DNA from: Nocardiopsis flavescens
GTDB lineage: Bacteria > Actinomycetota > Actinomycetes > Streptosporangiales > Streptosporangiaceae
Direction of reading: 5' to 3'
Assembly (NCBI RefSeq): GCF_900141985.1
Contig: NZ_FQZK01000002.1
Coordinates: forward strand, 1 to 64,000
Length of the DNA: 64,000 bases
Shown here in pieces: positions 8,579-16,691 of this stretch. The notes under the pieces are model-generated. The model saw nothing but the letters and a program-made list of their open reading frames with translations. It did not search any database and was not told where the DNA came from. Position 1 is the stretch's first letter, and each line of letters starts with the position of its first letter. Both the position numbers and the translations under genes were made by a program.

Positions 8579-9478
8579 TCACTCCGACAGGACGGCGCCC
8601 AGGTGGTCCGCGGCCAGCTTCCCGATCCGGTCGGCCAGCACGTCGGGGAACTCCAGCGGCCCCATGTGCCCGGCCCCGGGCACCTCCACGACCTCCGTGC
8701 AGTCCCGTACCAGCGAGGCCACGTGGCGGGCGTGCCAGGGCGGGGTCATCCGGTCGGCGGTCCCCACCAGGACCACGGTCGGGGCGGAGATCGCGCGGAC
8801 CGTCGCGTCCAGGTCCAGCCGGGTGATCATGTCGCCCCAGCGCCCGCGCGCCACCGGGTCGCAGGCGTGCACCATGCGCGCGCACAGCCGCACCATCCGC
8901 GGGTCGGCGCCCGGGCTCATCGCGATGAACTTCAGCGCCTGCGCCGTGAGCCGGTTGCGCGGGCCCAGCGGCAGCGGGGCGCGCAGCGTCAGTGCGGACG
9001 CGGCGGAGCGGACCGCCGCCGCGGGCACCGGGAACGCCGTGCTCCGGCCGGCCAGCTGCGTGCACCCGGTGTTGGTGAGCACCACCGCCGCCGCCCGGTC
9101 CCGGAACACCTCCCGGTCCCCGGCGGCCATGATCGTCATCCCGCCCATGCTGTGCCCGGCGACCACGGCGCGCTCGCCGGCCGGGACGGTGGCCTCCAGG
9201 ACCGCGCACAGGTCGTCGGCCAACTTCTCCGGCCCGTACCCGGCGGGGGTCAGGGGCACCGGGGTGCGGCCGTGGCCGCGCTGGTCGTAGAGCACCACGC
9301 GCAGGTTCCCGTCGAGCAGCCGGACCACCGGCCCCCACGAGGCCAGCGACGTCGCCCAGCAGTGGGACAGCACCACGGTCGGCCCGCTCTCCGGGCCGCG
9401 CACCTCCACGTGCAGTTCGGTGCCGTCGGCGGAGGCCACGGGTATCTTCCGGGCCGCGCCCAGGTGTCGGATCGCCAT
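8579..9478 (-). CDS. Alpha/beta-fold hydrolase (esterase/lactonase type)
   Basis: 299 residues. The classic fold is visible: oxyanion-region SHCWATSLASWGPV, strand motif VVLYDQRGHGRT, nucleophile elbow GHSMGG with Ser110, acid-strand region VVLVGTADRMTPP and the C-terminal His in GAGHMGPLE. No signal peptide, so cytosolic. Last gene of the oxygenase operon, 22 bases after the DUF4873 gene. In such operons a hydrolase typically cleaves the ester or lactone produced by the Baeyer-Villiger-type monooxygenase, which is the role inferred here. GAGAGG precedes the ATG. Confidence 0.88.
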   Translation of the reverse strand: MAIRHLGAARKIPVASADGTELHVEVRGPESGPTVVLSHCWATSLASWGPVVRLLDGNLRVVLYDQRGHGRTPVPLTPAGYGPEKLADDLCAVLEATVPAGERAVVAGHSMGGMTIMAAGDREVFRDRAAAVVLTNTGCTQLAGRSTAFPVPAAAVRSAASALTLRAPLPLGPRNRLTAQALKFIAMSPGADPRMVRLCARMVHACDPVARGRWGDMITRLDLDATVRAISAPTVVLVGTADRMTPPWHARHVASLVRDCTEVVEVPGAGHMGPLEFPDVLADRIGKLAADHLGAVLSE

Positions 9479-9500
9479 GGGGATACCTCTCGTTCGGGGG

Positions 9501-9851
9501 TCAGTCGAGCAGGTCGCCCAGGTCGATCCTCGGCACCGGGTAGGGCGGGGTGCCCACGCCGGAGACCGGGTGCCCGCCCCACAGGTCGGGCCCGGCCAGG
9601 GTCGCGACGCCCTCGTCGCCGCCGGGGGTGCGGATCAGGACGGTGCGCACACCGTCCTCGTAGGCGGCGGTGACCCCGGGGGAGGCCGACAGTCGCCCCG
9701 ACCACCGGTAGTCGCCGGTCAGCGGGGAGAAGTGCCCCGCCACGTGGCACCGGGCGGCGACCGGCTCCGCCACGGGCTCCCCGTCCGCCCCGAGGGGGGT
9801 CAGGGCGACCTCTCCCCGGTACTCCTCCTCGTCGTCGTCGAAACCGCTCAT
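9501..9851 (-). CDS. DUF4873 domain protein
   Basis: 116 residues, cytosolic, starting MSGFDDDEEEYRGEVALTPL. The conserved features are the YRGEV strand, the HFSPLTGDYRWSGRL segment and the late VSGVGTPPYPVP ending, which match the DUF4873 family. That domain is found beside, or fused to, flavin-containing monooxygenases in actinobacteria; its biochemical role is unknown and an accessory function for the monooxygenase is inferred. A strong site, GAAGGAGGACGCG, precedes the ATG, and the gene starts 34 bases downstream of the monooxygenase stop. Confidence 0.82.
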   Translation of the reverse strand: MSGFDDDEEEYRGEVALTPLGADGEPVAEPVAARCHVAGHFSPLTGDYRWSGRLSASPGVTAAYEDGVRTVLIRTPGGDEGVATLAGPDLWGGHPVSGVGTPPYPVPRIDLGDLLD

Positions 9852-9885
9852 CGCGTCCTCCTTCGCTGGGGCCGTGGGTGCCGCC

Positions 9886-11415
9886 TCAGGCCGCGGCGCG
9901 CTCCCGCGCGGTGCGGCGGCGGGCGCTGTCGATCCGCAGATCGTAGTTGTGCGGGTCGAACCAGCGGGTGCGCAGGGCGAAGTTCCAGGTGAAGGTGGGC
10001 CACAGGGTGGTGTTGCGGCCCTCCTCGTCGAGGTACCAGCTGTCGCAGCCGCCGGTCACCCAGACGGTGCCCTCCATGCTCCGGGCGATCATCTCGTTGT
10101 AGGAGCGCTGCGCCCGAGGCCGCACCTCCAGCCGGTCCAGCCCCTGCCTGCACAGGTACTTGAGGGCCTCCACCGTGTACCGGATCTGGGCCTCGATCAT
10201 GAAGACCTGCGAGGTGTGCCCCAGCCCCGTGTTGGGTCCGGCCAGGACGAAGGCGTTGGGGAACCCGGCCACGGTGGTGCCTCGGAAGGCCTGGACGCTC
10301 GCGCCCCAGCTCTCGGACAGGGAGCGGCCCGCGGCGTCGAACACGCGCCGCGCGACCGGCGGGTCGGACACGTGGAACCCGGTGCCCAGGATGATCGTGT
10401 CGACCTCGTGCTCGGTCTCGCGCCCCCGCGCGTCGCGGGTGACGACCGCGTGCGGGCGGATCTCGACGATGCCGTCGGTGACCACGTCGACGTTGGGCTC
10501 GGCCAGCGCCGGATAGTAGTCGTTGGACATCAGGACGCGCTTGCACCCGGCGCGGAAGTCCGGGGTCACCTTGGCGCGCAGCGCGGGGTCCGTGATGCTG
10601 CGGGCGATGTTGGCCCGGCCCAGCCGCTCCACGACGGAGAGCAGCCGGGGGTCCTTCGCGAAGCCGAGGACGTAGGTCTCCCGCCCCCAGTAGATGCTCT
10701 TGCGGGCGATCTGCCGGGCCAGGGGGAGGTTGCGGTACAGCCAGCCCTCGGTCCGGGTGATGTCGCGGTCGTGGCGGAACATCACCCAGGGCGCGGTGCG
10801 CTGGAACAGCGACAGCCTGCCGACCCGGGGCTGGATCCGCGGCACGAACTGGATGGCGGAGGCGCCGGTGCCGATCACCGCGACCCGCCGCCCGGTGAGG
10901 TCGTGGTCGTGGTCCCAGCGCGCCGAGTGGAACATCCGCCCCTCGAAGGTGTCGATCCCCTTGATGTCGGGGAGCGAGGGATCGGCCAGGGGTCCGGCCG
11001 CGCTGACCAGGAACTGCGCGGTGACCGTTCCCCGGGAGGTCTCGACGCGCCAGCGGTTGTCCGCCGGCTCCCAGCGGGCGGACAGCACCTCGTGCCCGTA
11101 CCGCACGTGCCGCGGGATCCCGTACTCCCCGGCCACCCGCTTGATGTAGGCGAAGATCTCGGGCTGGGGGGAGAAGGTCCGGCTCCAGGAGGGGTTGAGC
11201 GCGAAGGAGAAGGAGTACAGGTGCGAGGGGACGTCGCAGGCCGCGCCCGGGTAGGTGTTGTCCCGCCAGGTGCCGCCGACGTCGTCGGCCCGCTCCAGGA
11301 TCACGAAGTCCCTCGGGTCCCGCAGGCCGGCCTGCCTGAGCCGGACCGCCATGCCGATCCCGGCGAACCCGGACCCGATGATGGCCACCCGGAAGTGCGG
11401 TGGTGCTTCGGTCAC
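9886..11415 (-). CDS. FAD/NADPH-dependent Baeyer-Villiger-type monooxygenase
   Basis: 509 residues. FAD-binding loop GSGFAG near residues 13-18; FxGxxxHxxxW-type fingerprint FEGRMFHSARWD, diagnostic of Baeyer-Villiger monooxygenases; NADPH-binding loop GTGASAIQF; and the later ILGTGFHVSD motif. The enzyme would insert oxygen next to a ketone, giving an ester or lactone. Gene order with SDR, hydrolase and DUF4873 recalls the mymA-type operons of mycobacteria, whose substrates are lipid-like ketones. GTG 11415 is chosen: AAGGGATCGACA precedes it and the Rossmann strand begins eight residues in. A pair of hairpins separates it from the diiron oxygenase gene. Confidence 0.92.
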   Translation of the reverse strand: MTEAPPHFRVAIIGSGFAGIGMAVRLRQAGLRDPRDFVILERADDVGGTWRDNTYPGAACDVPSHLYSFSFALNPSWSRTFSPQPEIFAYIKRVAGEYGIPRHVRYGHEVLSARWEPADNRWRVETSRGTVTAQFLVSAAGPLADPSLPDIKGIDTFEGRMFHSARWDHDHDLTGRRVAVIGTGASAIQFVPRIQPRVGRLSLFQRTAPWVMFRHDRDITRTEGWLYRNLPLARQIARKSIYWGRETYVLGFAKDPRLLSVVERLGRANIARSITDPALRAKVTPDFRAGCKRVLMSNDYYPALAEPNVDVVTDGIVEIRPHAVVTRDARGRETEHEVDTIILGTGFHVSDPPVARRVFDAAGRSLSESWGASVQAFRGTTVAGFPNAFVLAGPNTGLGHTSQVFMIEAQIRYTVEALKYLCRQGLDRLEVRPRAQRSYNEMIARSMEGTVWVTGGCDSWYLDEEGRNTTLWPTFTWNFALRTRWFDPHNYDLRIDSARRRTARERAAA

Positions 11416-11476
11416 TGTCGATCCCTTCGTGCGGTCGGCCCGTGCGGGGTCCGCGGCGGTCCGGGCGGTGTGTCCC

Positions 11477-11556
11477 CCCGGGGGCGTGGCGCGTACGCCC
11501 CCGGGAGGCCGGGTCCACCGCCGGAGGGCGTGGCGCGTCGCGCCCTCCGGCGGTGG
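11477..11556. repeat. Two tandem hairpins sharing the GGGCGTGGCGCGT core
   Basis: Hairpin 1: CCCGGGGGCGT (11477-11487) pairs with ACGCCCCCGGG (11495-11505). Hairpin 2: CCACCGCCGGAGGGCG (11515-11530) pairs with its complement at 11541-11556. Both carry GGGCGTGGCGCGT at the left arm and loop. They lie in the 197-base gap between the diiron oxygenase and the monooxygenase gene of one operon, and could act as a processing or attenuation element or be REP-like repeats. Confidence 0.6.
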
Positions 11557-11612
11557 GGTCTGTCGCGGTGGCGCCCCGGACGGGACGCCACCGCGGGTCG
11601 GTGGGGCCGGAA

Positions 11613-12527
11613 TCAGCGGCCGAGCAGGCCCGCCTTCTTCCAGAAGTGGCGGCCCAGGCCGGTGATCGCCCCGGCGGTGCCGAGCGTGCCGACCACCTTG
11701 CGGGCGGCCCAGGTCTTGGTGTCCGTCCAGTAGGGGTTGGCCCGGGCGGCGCGGTGGGCCTCGCGGGGGTCGAGGCCGACCTGTGCGTAGACCTCGGGGT
11801 TGATCAGGCGGGTCGCCGAGTAGTACGTGACCAGGCCCAGCACGAGGCTGCTGTAGGCCCTGTTGAGGGCGCCGCGCTGTGCCCAGTCCCGCTGGAACTC
11901 CTCGCGGGCGTAGCGCATGTGCCGCGCCTCCTCGGTGACGTGGATGCGCGCGACCGAGCGGACCAGGGGCAGGATCCGCTCGTCGGGGACGGCCTCGCGC
12001 TGGAGCTGGTCCAGGAGCTCCTCGACGAACAGGGCGCCCGCGAAGATCAGCGGCCCGTGCGCGATGGCCTTGAAAAGGCGCCCCAGGTGGTAGGCCACCG
12101 GGTCGAGCCGGCGGGTGTGCCAGCCGAGCCGCTCCACCATCTTGGCGAACATCACCGTGTGGCGGCACTCGTCGGCGATCTCGGTGTAGGCGTACTGGAC
12201 GTGCAGCGTGGTGGGGTCGTTGCGGTAGGCGTGGCGCACCAGCATCTGCATGAGGATGGTCTCGAACCAGATGCCGATGGTCGCGACGCTGGCGACCTCC
12301 AGCCGGCTGAGCTCCTTGCGCTTCTCCTCGCTGAGGGAGTCCCACAGCGGGGTGCCGTAGAGGGAGATCCGCTCGGGTCGGATGGCCCACATGTCCGGGT
12401 CGACGGGGGCGTCCCAGTCGATCTCGACGAGCGGGTCGAAGGAGGCCTTGGCCGAGCCGCGCAGGAGCCGCTTGGCGATGTCCTCCCGGTCGGTGAGCTT
12501 GGGCTTGGCGCTGGTCTCTGCGGTCAT
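11613..12527 (-). CDS. AurF-like diiron oxygenase
   Basis: 304 residues, mostly helical. Two E(x)2H iron-ligand motifs are visible, ADECRHTVMF and TEEARHMRYA, plus further acidic helices (FETILMQML; GALFVEELLDQL), consistent with a ferritin-like diiron carboxylate centre of the AurF type. Such enzymes use O2 for N-oxygenation or hydroxylation. The ATG overlaps the stop of the upstream SDR gene (ATGA), so the two are coupled; CGAGGAGGACGAGA gives a strong ribosome site. A reductase partner is not encoded nearby. The substrate is unknown, probably lipid- or steroid-like from the context. Confidence 0.85.
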   Translation of the reverse strand: MTAETSAKPKLTDREDIAKRLLRGSAKASFDPLVEIDWDAPVDPDMWAIRPERISLYGTPLWDSLSEEKRKELSRLEVASVATIGIWFETILMQMLVRHAYRNDPTTLHVQYAYTEIADECRHTVMFAKMVERLGWHTRRLDPVAYHLGRLFKAIAHGPLIFAGALFVEELLDQLQREAVPDERILPLVRSVARIHVTEEARHMRYAREEFQRDWAQRGALNRAYSSLVLGLVTYYSATRLINPEVYAQVGLDPREAHRAARANPYWTDTKTWAARKVVGTLGTAGAITGLGRHFWKKAGLLGR

Positions 12528-13393
12528 TCTCGTCCTCCTCGGGACGCCGTCGGCCGGGGTTCGGGGCTGCCGTGGCGTGTGTGGAGCCCCTGGGCGATCT
12601 CGGCTTCGGCGAAGGCGCCGTCGGCGAGGAGAAGCCCGATCTTCAGGGACACGATCTGCTCGGTCGTGCCGGGGAGGTGCCGGAACAGGTGCAGGCCGGC
12701 GGTTCCCAGCGCGGTGGAGGCCACGTCGCGCGGCGCGTGCCGGGCCCCGGCCGCCCGGACCACGGCCATGACGGTGTCGCGCCCGGTCTCGGCGGGGACG
12801 AGGCCGTCCAGCGCGACGCCGGTGGCGCGGGAGCTGCTGTGGATCGGGGTGTCCACGTAGCCGGGGTGGACGGTGGTGACCCCGATGTGGGTGCCGTACT
12901 CGGCGCGGAGGCAGTCCGCGTAGGCGGTCACGGCCCGCTTGGACACCGTGTAGGCGCCGGCGAACGGCAGCGGGAGGCCGGCGAGCAGGGAGGCGGTGAC
13001 GATCACGCGCCCCCGGCTCCGCAGGAGGGCCGGCATCGCGGCGGCGGTCACCCGCCAGGTGCCGAGCAGGTTCACCTCCAGGGCCTGGTGGACGTGGACG
13101 TCCGGTGCCCGCCCGATGTCGACGGCCGGGCCCACGCCCGCGTAGTGGACGAGCAGGTCCAGACGGCCGCCGAGCCGCTCGACGGCCTCGGCCACGCCCC
13201 GGCGCACCTGCCCGTCGTCGGTGACGTCGCAGCCGATGACGCCGGGGGCGGCCTCGCGGTCGATCCCGACGACGTCGACGCCCAGGTGCCGCAGGACGGC
13301 CGACGTGGCGCCGCCGAAGGCCCCGGAGGCGCCGGTGACGACGGCGTTCAGGCCGGGCAGCCTGCGCAGGTGGCGCGGCACGGGGGGCGTCAT
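12524..13393 (-). CDS. Short-chain dehydrogenase/reductase
   Basis: 289 residues. Cofactor loop TGASGAFG (from residue 20), a D-V pair after the second strand (GCDVTDD), active-site Ser region VIVTASLLAG, and catalytic YTVSK. Because VVGIDRE ends the second strand in Asp, NAD is the likelier cofactor. A variant YAG (HYAGVGP) replaces the usual NAG after strand 4. The enzyme oxidises an alcohol or reduces a ketone. It is the first gene of the oxygenase operon, and the palindrome at 13424-13446 lies in its promoter region. The ATG at 13393 is preceded by GGAGGAGATCAC. Confidence 0.9.
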   Translation of the reverse strand: MTPPVPRHLRRLPGLNAVVTGASGAFGGATSAVLRHLGVDVVGIDREAAPGVIGCDVTDDGQVRRGVAEAVERLGGRLDLLVHYAGVGPAVDIGRAPDVHVHQALEVNLLGTWRVTAAAMPALLRSRGRVIVTASLLAGLPLPFAGAYTVSKRAVTAYADCLRAEYGTHIGVTTVHPGYVDTPIHSSSRATGVALDGLVPAETGRDTVMAVVRAAGARHAPRDVASTALGTAGLHLFRHLPGTTEQIVSLKIGLLLADGAFAEAEIAQGLHTRHGSPEPRPTASRGGRE

Positions 13394-13423
13394 GTGATCT
13401 CCTCCACGGTCATTGCCGGAACG

Positions 13424-13446
13424 TTACAACGAGCATTGTCACAATG
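13424..13446. promoter_or_regulatory. Operator A, TTACAA-N6-TTGTCA, upstream of SDR operon
   Basis: TTACAA (13424-13429), six bases, TTGTCA (13436-13441); a second overlapping palindrome CATTGTCACAATG covers 13434-13446. On the reverse strand it falls inside a plausible promoter, TTGCAT-17 bases-TAACGT, so the site lies between -35 and -10, where MerR-type activators bind. Matches sites at 13711 and 16554. Confidence 0.6.
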
Positions 13447-13710
13447 CAATGGGGCATCGCTGGAAATTTACTCGCCGGTAGGTTCGCGCTCCGTGTTCGC
13501 CGGGATGCGCGGCGTCGCGCGGGCGCCCCGGGGTTTCCGACCGAGGGGAGGCGGCGGCGGTTCCCGGTTTTCGGGCCGCCGGGAAGTGGATTTCGGGAAG
13601 TCCCGGTGCGGGCGCCCGGGGGCTCTCTGTTGTGGAGGCGTGGAGGGGGGCTCCGGCAGGTCGTGCCTCATGGGCGGGTATGTGCGGGTTGGCGCACTCC
13701 TGTCGCAAAC
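13447..13710. other. Intergenic stretch between operators A and B
   Basis: 264 bases between the divergent SDR and MerR control regions. Open frames on both strands have no recognisable composition or ribosome site. I see no further feature. Confidence 0.4.
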
Positions 13711-13730
13711 ATGACAACGTCTATTGTCAT
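13711..13730. promoter_or_regulatory. Operator B, ATGACAA-N6-TTGTCAT, upstream of MerR gene
   Basis: Perfect 7-bp arms, ATGACAA (13711-13717) and TTGTCAT (13724-13730), around CGTCTA. This is the best match of the three local sites and lies 67 bases before the regulator's ATG, consistent with autoregulation. Confidence 0.65.
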
Positions 13731-13797
13731 GGTCGAAAGCGCCCGCACCAGGAAGATACTGACAAGTACTGTTCGAGGGTGTCTCTAGGCTGGACCC

Positions 13798-14586
13798 ATG
13801 GCCGAATACCGCATTGACGAACTCGCCCGGCTGGCCGATACGACGGTGCGCAACGTCCGGGTGTACCAGGACCGGGGACTGCTCGCCCCGCCCCGCCGTG
13901 AGGGCCGCGTGGGCATCTACTCCGAGGCGCACCTGGCGCGTCTGCGGCTGATCGGCCAGCTGCTGCGCCGCGGGTACACCTTCGCCAACATCGGCGAGAT
14001 GTTCCAGGTCTGGGAGCGCGGTGGGGACCTCTCCGACATCCTCGGCTTCGAGTCGGCGATCGGGGACGCCTGGAGCGATGAGATCGCCGACTACCTCACC
14101 CTCGGGGACCTGCGCGAACTCTTCGGCAAGGGGGTCAACCCCAGGACGGTGAAGCGCGCACTGGACCTGGGCGTGATCGAGCGCGACGGCCTGCGCTTCC
14201 GGGTCCCCAGCCCCCGCCTGCTGCACGCCGGCGTCGAACTGGTGCGCATGGGCATGACGGTGGGCTCCGTCCTGGACATCGCCGAGAACCTGCGCGACAA
14301 GGTCGGCCACGTCGCCGAGCACATGACGCGCCTGGTCGCCGACCACATCATCGCCGAGTACGCCCCCGGCACGGTGCTGCGCACCGAGGACCCGGCCGAG
14401 GTCGCCGAGGTGATCCGCAAGGTCCGTCCCCTCGCCCAGCAGGCCGTCGACGCGGTCCTGGCCCAGGAGATGGCGAACCAGCTCACGCATGTCATGGGCG
14501 AGCACTTCGCCGACGCCATGGAACTCCTCGACCGCGAGCGCGACCGGGTCCCCGCCCCGCCCCCCGCCCCCGGAGCGCGGACCTGA
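13798..14586 (+). CDS. MerR-family transcriptional regulator
   Basis: 262 residues. The N-terminal winged helix-turn-helix is typical of MerR (YRIDELARLADTTVRNVRVY, then DRGLLAPPRREGRVGIYSEAHLARL), followed by the dimer helix region. The C-terminal part (about 90-262) is helical with no metal-binding Cys cluster, pointing to an organic ligand or protein signal rather than a metal. The gene lies between the divergent oxygenase operon and the convergent GMC oxidoreductase. Shared palindromes at A, B and C suggest it controls both, though a TetR protein from elsewhere could equally bind such sites. Confidence 0.9.
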   Translation: MAEYRIDELARLADTTVRNVRVYQDRGLLAPPRREGRVGIYSEAHLARLRLIGQLLRRGYTFANIGEMFQVWERGGDLSDILGFESAIGDAWSDEIADYLTLGDLRELFGKGVNPRTVKRALDLGVIERDGLRFRVPSPRLLHAGVELVRMGMTVGSVLDIAENLRDKVGHVAEHMTRLVADHIIAEYAPGTVLRTEDPAEVAEVIRKVRPLAQQAVDAVLAQEMANQLTHVMGEHFADAMELLDRERDRVPAPPPAPGART

Positions 14587-14611
14587 CGCCCCGCGGCCCC
14601 GGGGGCGGCCC

Positions 14612-16468
14612 TCAGGAGCCGGCGGCCCCGGCACCCCCGGCGGGCGGCGGCGCGGGCGCCGGCTCGGCGACCGACAGCGGCAGCGGGGCGGTGAACCGTA
14701 GCTCGGCGAAGGCACCGCGGGGCACCGCCGGCGAGTCGGGGAACACCGGGCGCACCCGCCGGTAGGCCCCGCCCTGCTCCGGGCGGGGGTCCTCGCCGCC
14801 CTTGTTGGGCCACATCGCCAGCGCGCGCTCGGCCTGGGCGGTGATCGTCAGGGACGGGTTCACCCCCAGGTTCGCGGTGACCGCCGACCCGTCCACCACG
14901 TGCAGGTCCGGGTACCCGTACAGGCGGTGGTAGGGGTCGATCACACCGGTGCCGGCGCTGTCGCCGATCGGGCAGCCGCCCAGGAAGTGCGCCGTCATCG
15001 GGATGTCGAACAGGTCGCCGACGGTGCCGCCGGGGTGTCCGTCGATCCGCCCGGCCAGGCGGGTGGCCACGTCCTGGCCCGCCGGGATCCAGGTGGGGTT
15101 GGGCTCGCCGTGCCCCTGCCGGGAGGTGAGCCTGCGCCCGCCGAGCAGGCCCGCGCGGAGCGACGTGGTCAGCGAGTTGTCCAGCGACTGCATCACCAGG
15201 CCGATGATGGTCCGCTCCGACCAGCGGCGGTTGGAGAGGCTGCGGGCGAAGGTGACCGGGTGCCGCGCGGCCAGGCCCAGGAACCGCAGCCAGCGCGGAA
15301 CGGCGCCGCCGCCCGGTACCTGGATGGCGGTGAGCAGGCCCATCGCGTTGGACCCCCTGCCGTAGCGGACCGGTTCGATGTGGGTGTTCTCGTCGGGGTG
15401 GATGGAGGACGTGATGGCCACGCCGCGGGTCAGGTCCTCCGTCCACGGGACGCGGCGGCTCATCGCGCCGACCAGGGCCTCGGAGTTGGTCCGGGTGAGC
15501 GTGCCCAGCCGGTCCGACAGCCGGGGCAGCAGGCCCGTGTCCTTCATCCGGTGCAGCAGGGTCTGGGTGTTGTAGGTCCCGGCCGCGATCACGACCTGGC
15601 GGGCGGTGAACGTGCGGGCGTTCTCGCGGCGCCGGGGAGCGTCGGTGCGGACGGTGTCGACGGCGTACCCGCCGTCGGGGAGGGGGCGGACGCGCTCCAC
15701 CGTGGTCAGGGGGTGCACCCGGGCGCCGCCGCGCTCCGCGAAGTACAGGTAGTTCTCGGTCAGGGTGTTCTTGGCGCCGTGCCGGCAGCCGGTCATGCAC
15801 TCGCCGCACTCCCGGCAGGCCCTGCGGTCCGGTCCGGCACCGCCGAAGTAGGGGTCGCCGACGGACGCGCCGGGGGCGGCGCGGCTCCCGTCCCCGTCCC
15901 CGCCGTCGCCGAAGCAGACGCCGACCGGGGTGAGCCGGAAGGTGTGGCCCGCGCCGATCTCGTCGGCGACCGCCTTGAGGTGGCGGTCGGACGCGGTGAC
16001 GGTGGGGTTGGTGCGCACGCCCAGCATGCGCCGGGCCTGGTCGTAGAAGGGCGCCAGCTCCGACTTCCAGTCGGTGATGTGGCGCCACTGCGGGTCCTCG
16101 AAGAACGGGTCCATCGGGTGGTAGAGCGTGTTGGCGTAGTTGAGGGAGCCGCCGCCGACCCCGGCGCCGGCCAGGATCATCACGTCGCGCAGCAGGTGGA
16201 TCCGCTGGATGCCGTACAGCCCGGCCGCGGGGGCCCAGAGGAAGTTCCTCAGGTCCCAGGACGATGACGGCAGGGTCTCGGGTGTGAAACGCCGCCCCGC
16301 CTCCAGGACGCCGACACGGTAACCCTTCTCGGTGAGGCGGAGGGCGCTGACCGCTCCGCCGAAGCCCGATCCGATGACCACGACGTCGTGGTCGAAGCGG
16401 TCGTCCTCGTTCGTTCCGGTCGCCTTGCCGGGGGTCGCGGGGGAGTCCGCGTTGCGCTCTCGGTGCAC
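14612..16468 (-). CDS. GMC-family oxidoreductase (cholesterol-oxidase-like)
   Basis: 618 residues. FAD-binding VVVIGSGFGGAVSALRL near the N-terminus; GAGVGGGSLNYAN flavin-contact loop; and the late GMC block MTAHFLGGCPIG, VVDGSAV, NPSLTITAQAERA. A cysteine cluster, CRECGECMTGC followed by RHGAKNTL, sits mid-protein as in the ChoD-like clade. No twin-arginine or Sec signal is visible, so it is probably intracellular. It would oxidise a sterol or other hydroxylated hydrophobic compound using FAD and O2. It converges on the MerR gene and is divergent from DUF6230. The C-terminus ends in a Pro/Ala-rich tail. Exact substrate unproven; members of this clade have often been over-annotated as cholesterol oxidases. 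Confidence 0.88.
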   Translation of the reverse strand: MHRERNADSPATPGKATGTNEDDRFDHDVVVIGSGFGGAVSALRLTEKGYRVGVLEAGRRFTPETLPSSSWDLRNFLWAPAAGLYGIQRIHLLRDVMILAGAGVGGGSLNYANTLYHPMDPFFEDPQWRHITDWKSELAPFYDQARRMLGVRTNPTVTASDRHLKAVADEIGAGHTFRLTPVGVCFGDGGDGDGSRAAPGASVGDPYFGGAGPDRRACRECGECMTGCRHGAKNTLTENYLYFAERGGARVHPLTTVERVRPLPDGGYAVDTVRTDAPRRRENARTFTARQVVIAAGTYNTQTLLHRMKDTGLLPRLSDRLGTLTRTNSEALVGAMSRRVPWTEDLTRGVAITSSIHPDENTHIEPVRYGRGSNAMGLLTAIQVPGGGAVPRWLRFLGLAARHPVTFARSLSNRRWSERTIIGLVMQSLDNSLTTSLRAGLLGGRRLTSRQGHGEPNPTWIPAGQDVATRLAGRIDGHPGGTVGDLFDIPMTAHFLGGCPIGDSAGTGVIDPYHRLYGYPDLHVVDGSAVTANLGVNPSLTITAQAERALAMWPNKGGEDPRPEQGGAYRRVRPVFPDSPAVPRGAFAELRFTAPLPLSVAEPAPAPPPAGGAGAAGS

Positions 16469-16553
16469 GTACTGATCTCGCTATCGGGTAGGCCGCGGGC
16501 TCCCGTAGTGCGCCGGATACGGGTCCGCAACATTCTTTGTGTCATCTGGAATC

Positions 16554-16573
16554 GTGACAATAACTATTGTAAT
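16554..16573. promoter_or_regulatory. Operator C, TGACAA-N6-TTGTAA, between GMC and DUF6230 genes
   Basis: TGACAA (16555-16560) and TTGTAA (16567-16572) with six bases between; the inner ACAATA/TATTGT arms are perfectly symmetric. Located in the 223-base divergent region between the GMC gene (start 16468) and DUF6230 gene (start 16692), so it could govern both. Confidence 0.6.
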
Positions 16574-16691
16574 GTTCGTCACTACCGCCGAGTAAGGTGT
16601 GTTCCATGTAACACGCGAGGCGTGCATCGGCGCAAGTTCCTCTCCCCCTCGCCGCCCCTCCCCGGAGGGCGGTGGATCACTGGAGGTTTCC

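Noticed and set aside
13444-13788. Possible small genes between the SDR and MerR genes on either strand
   Set aside because: Arg-rich composition, no ribosome site, and they overlap the palindromic operators.
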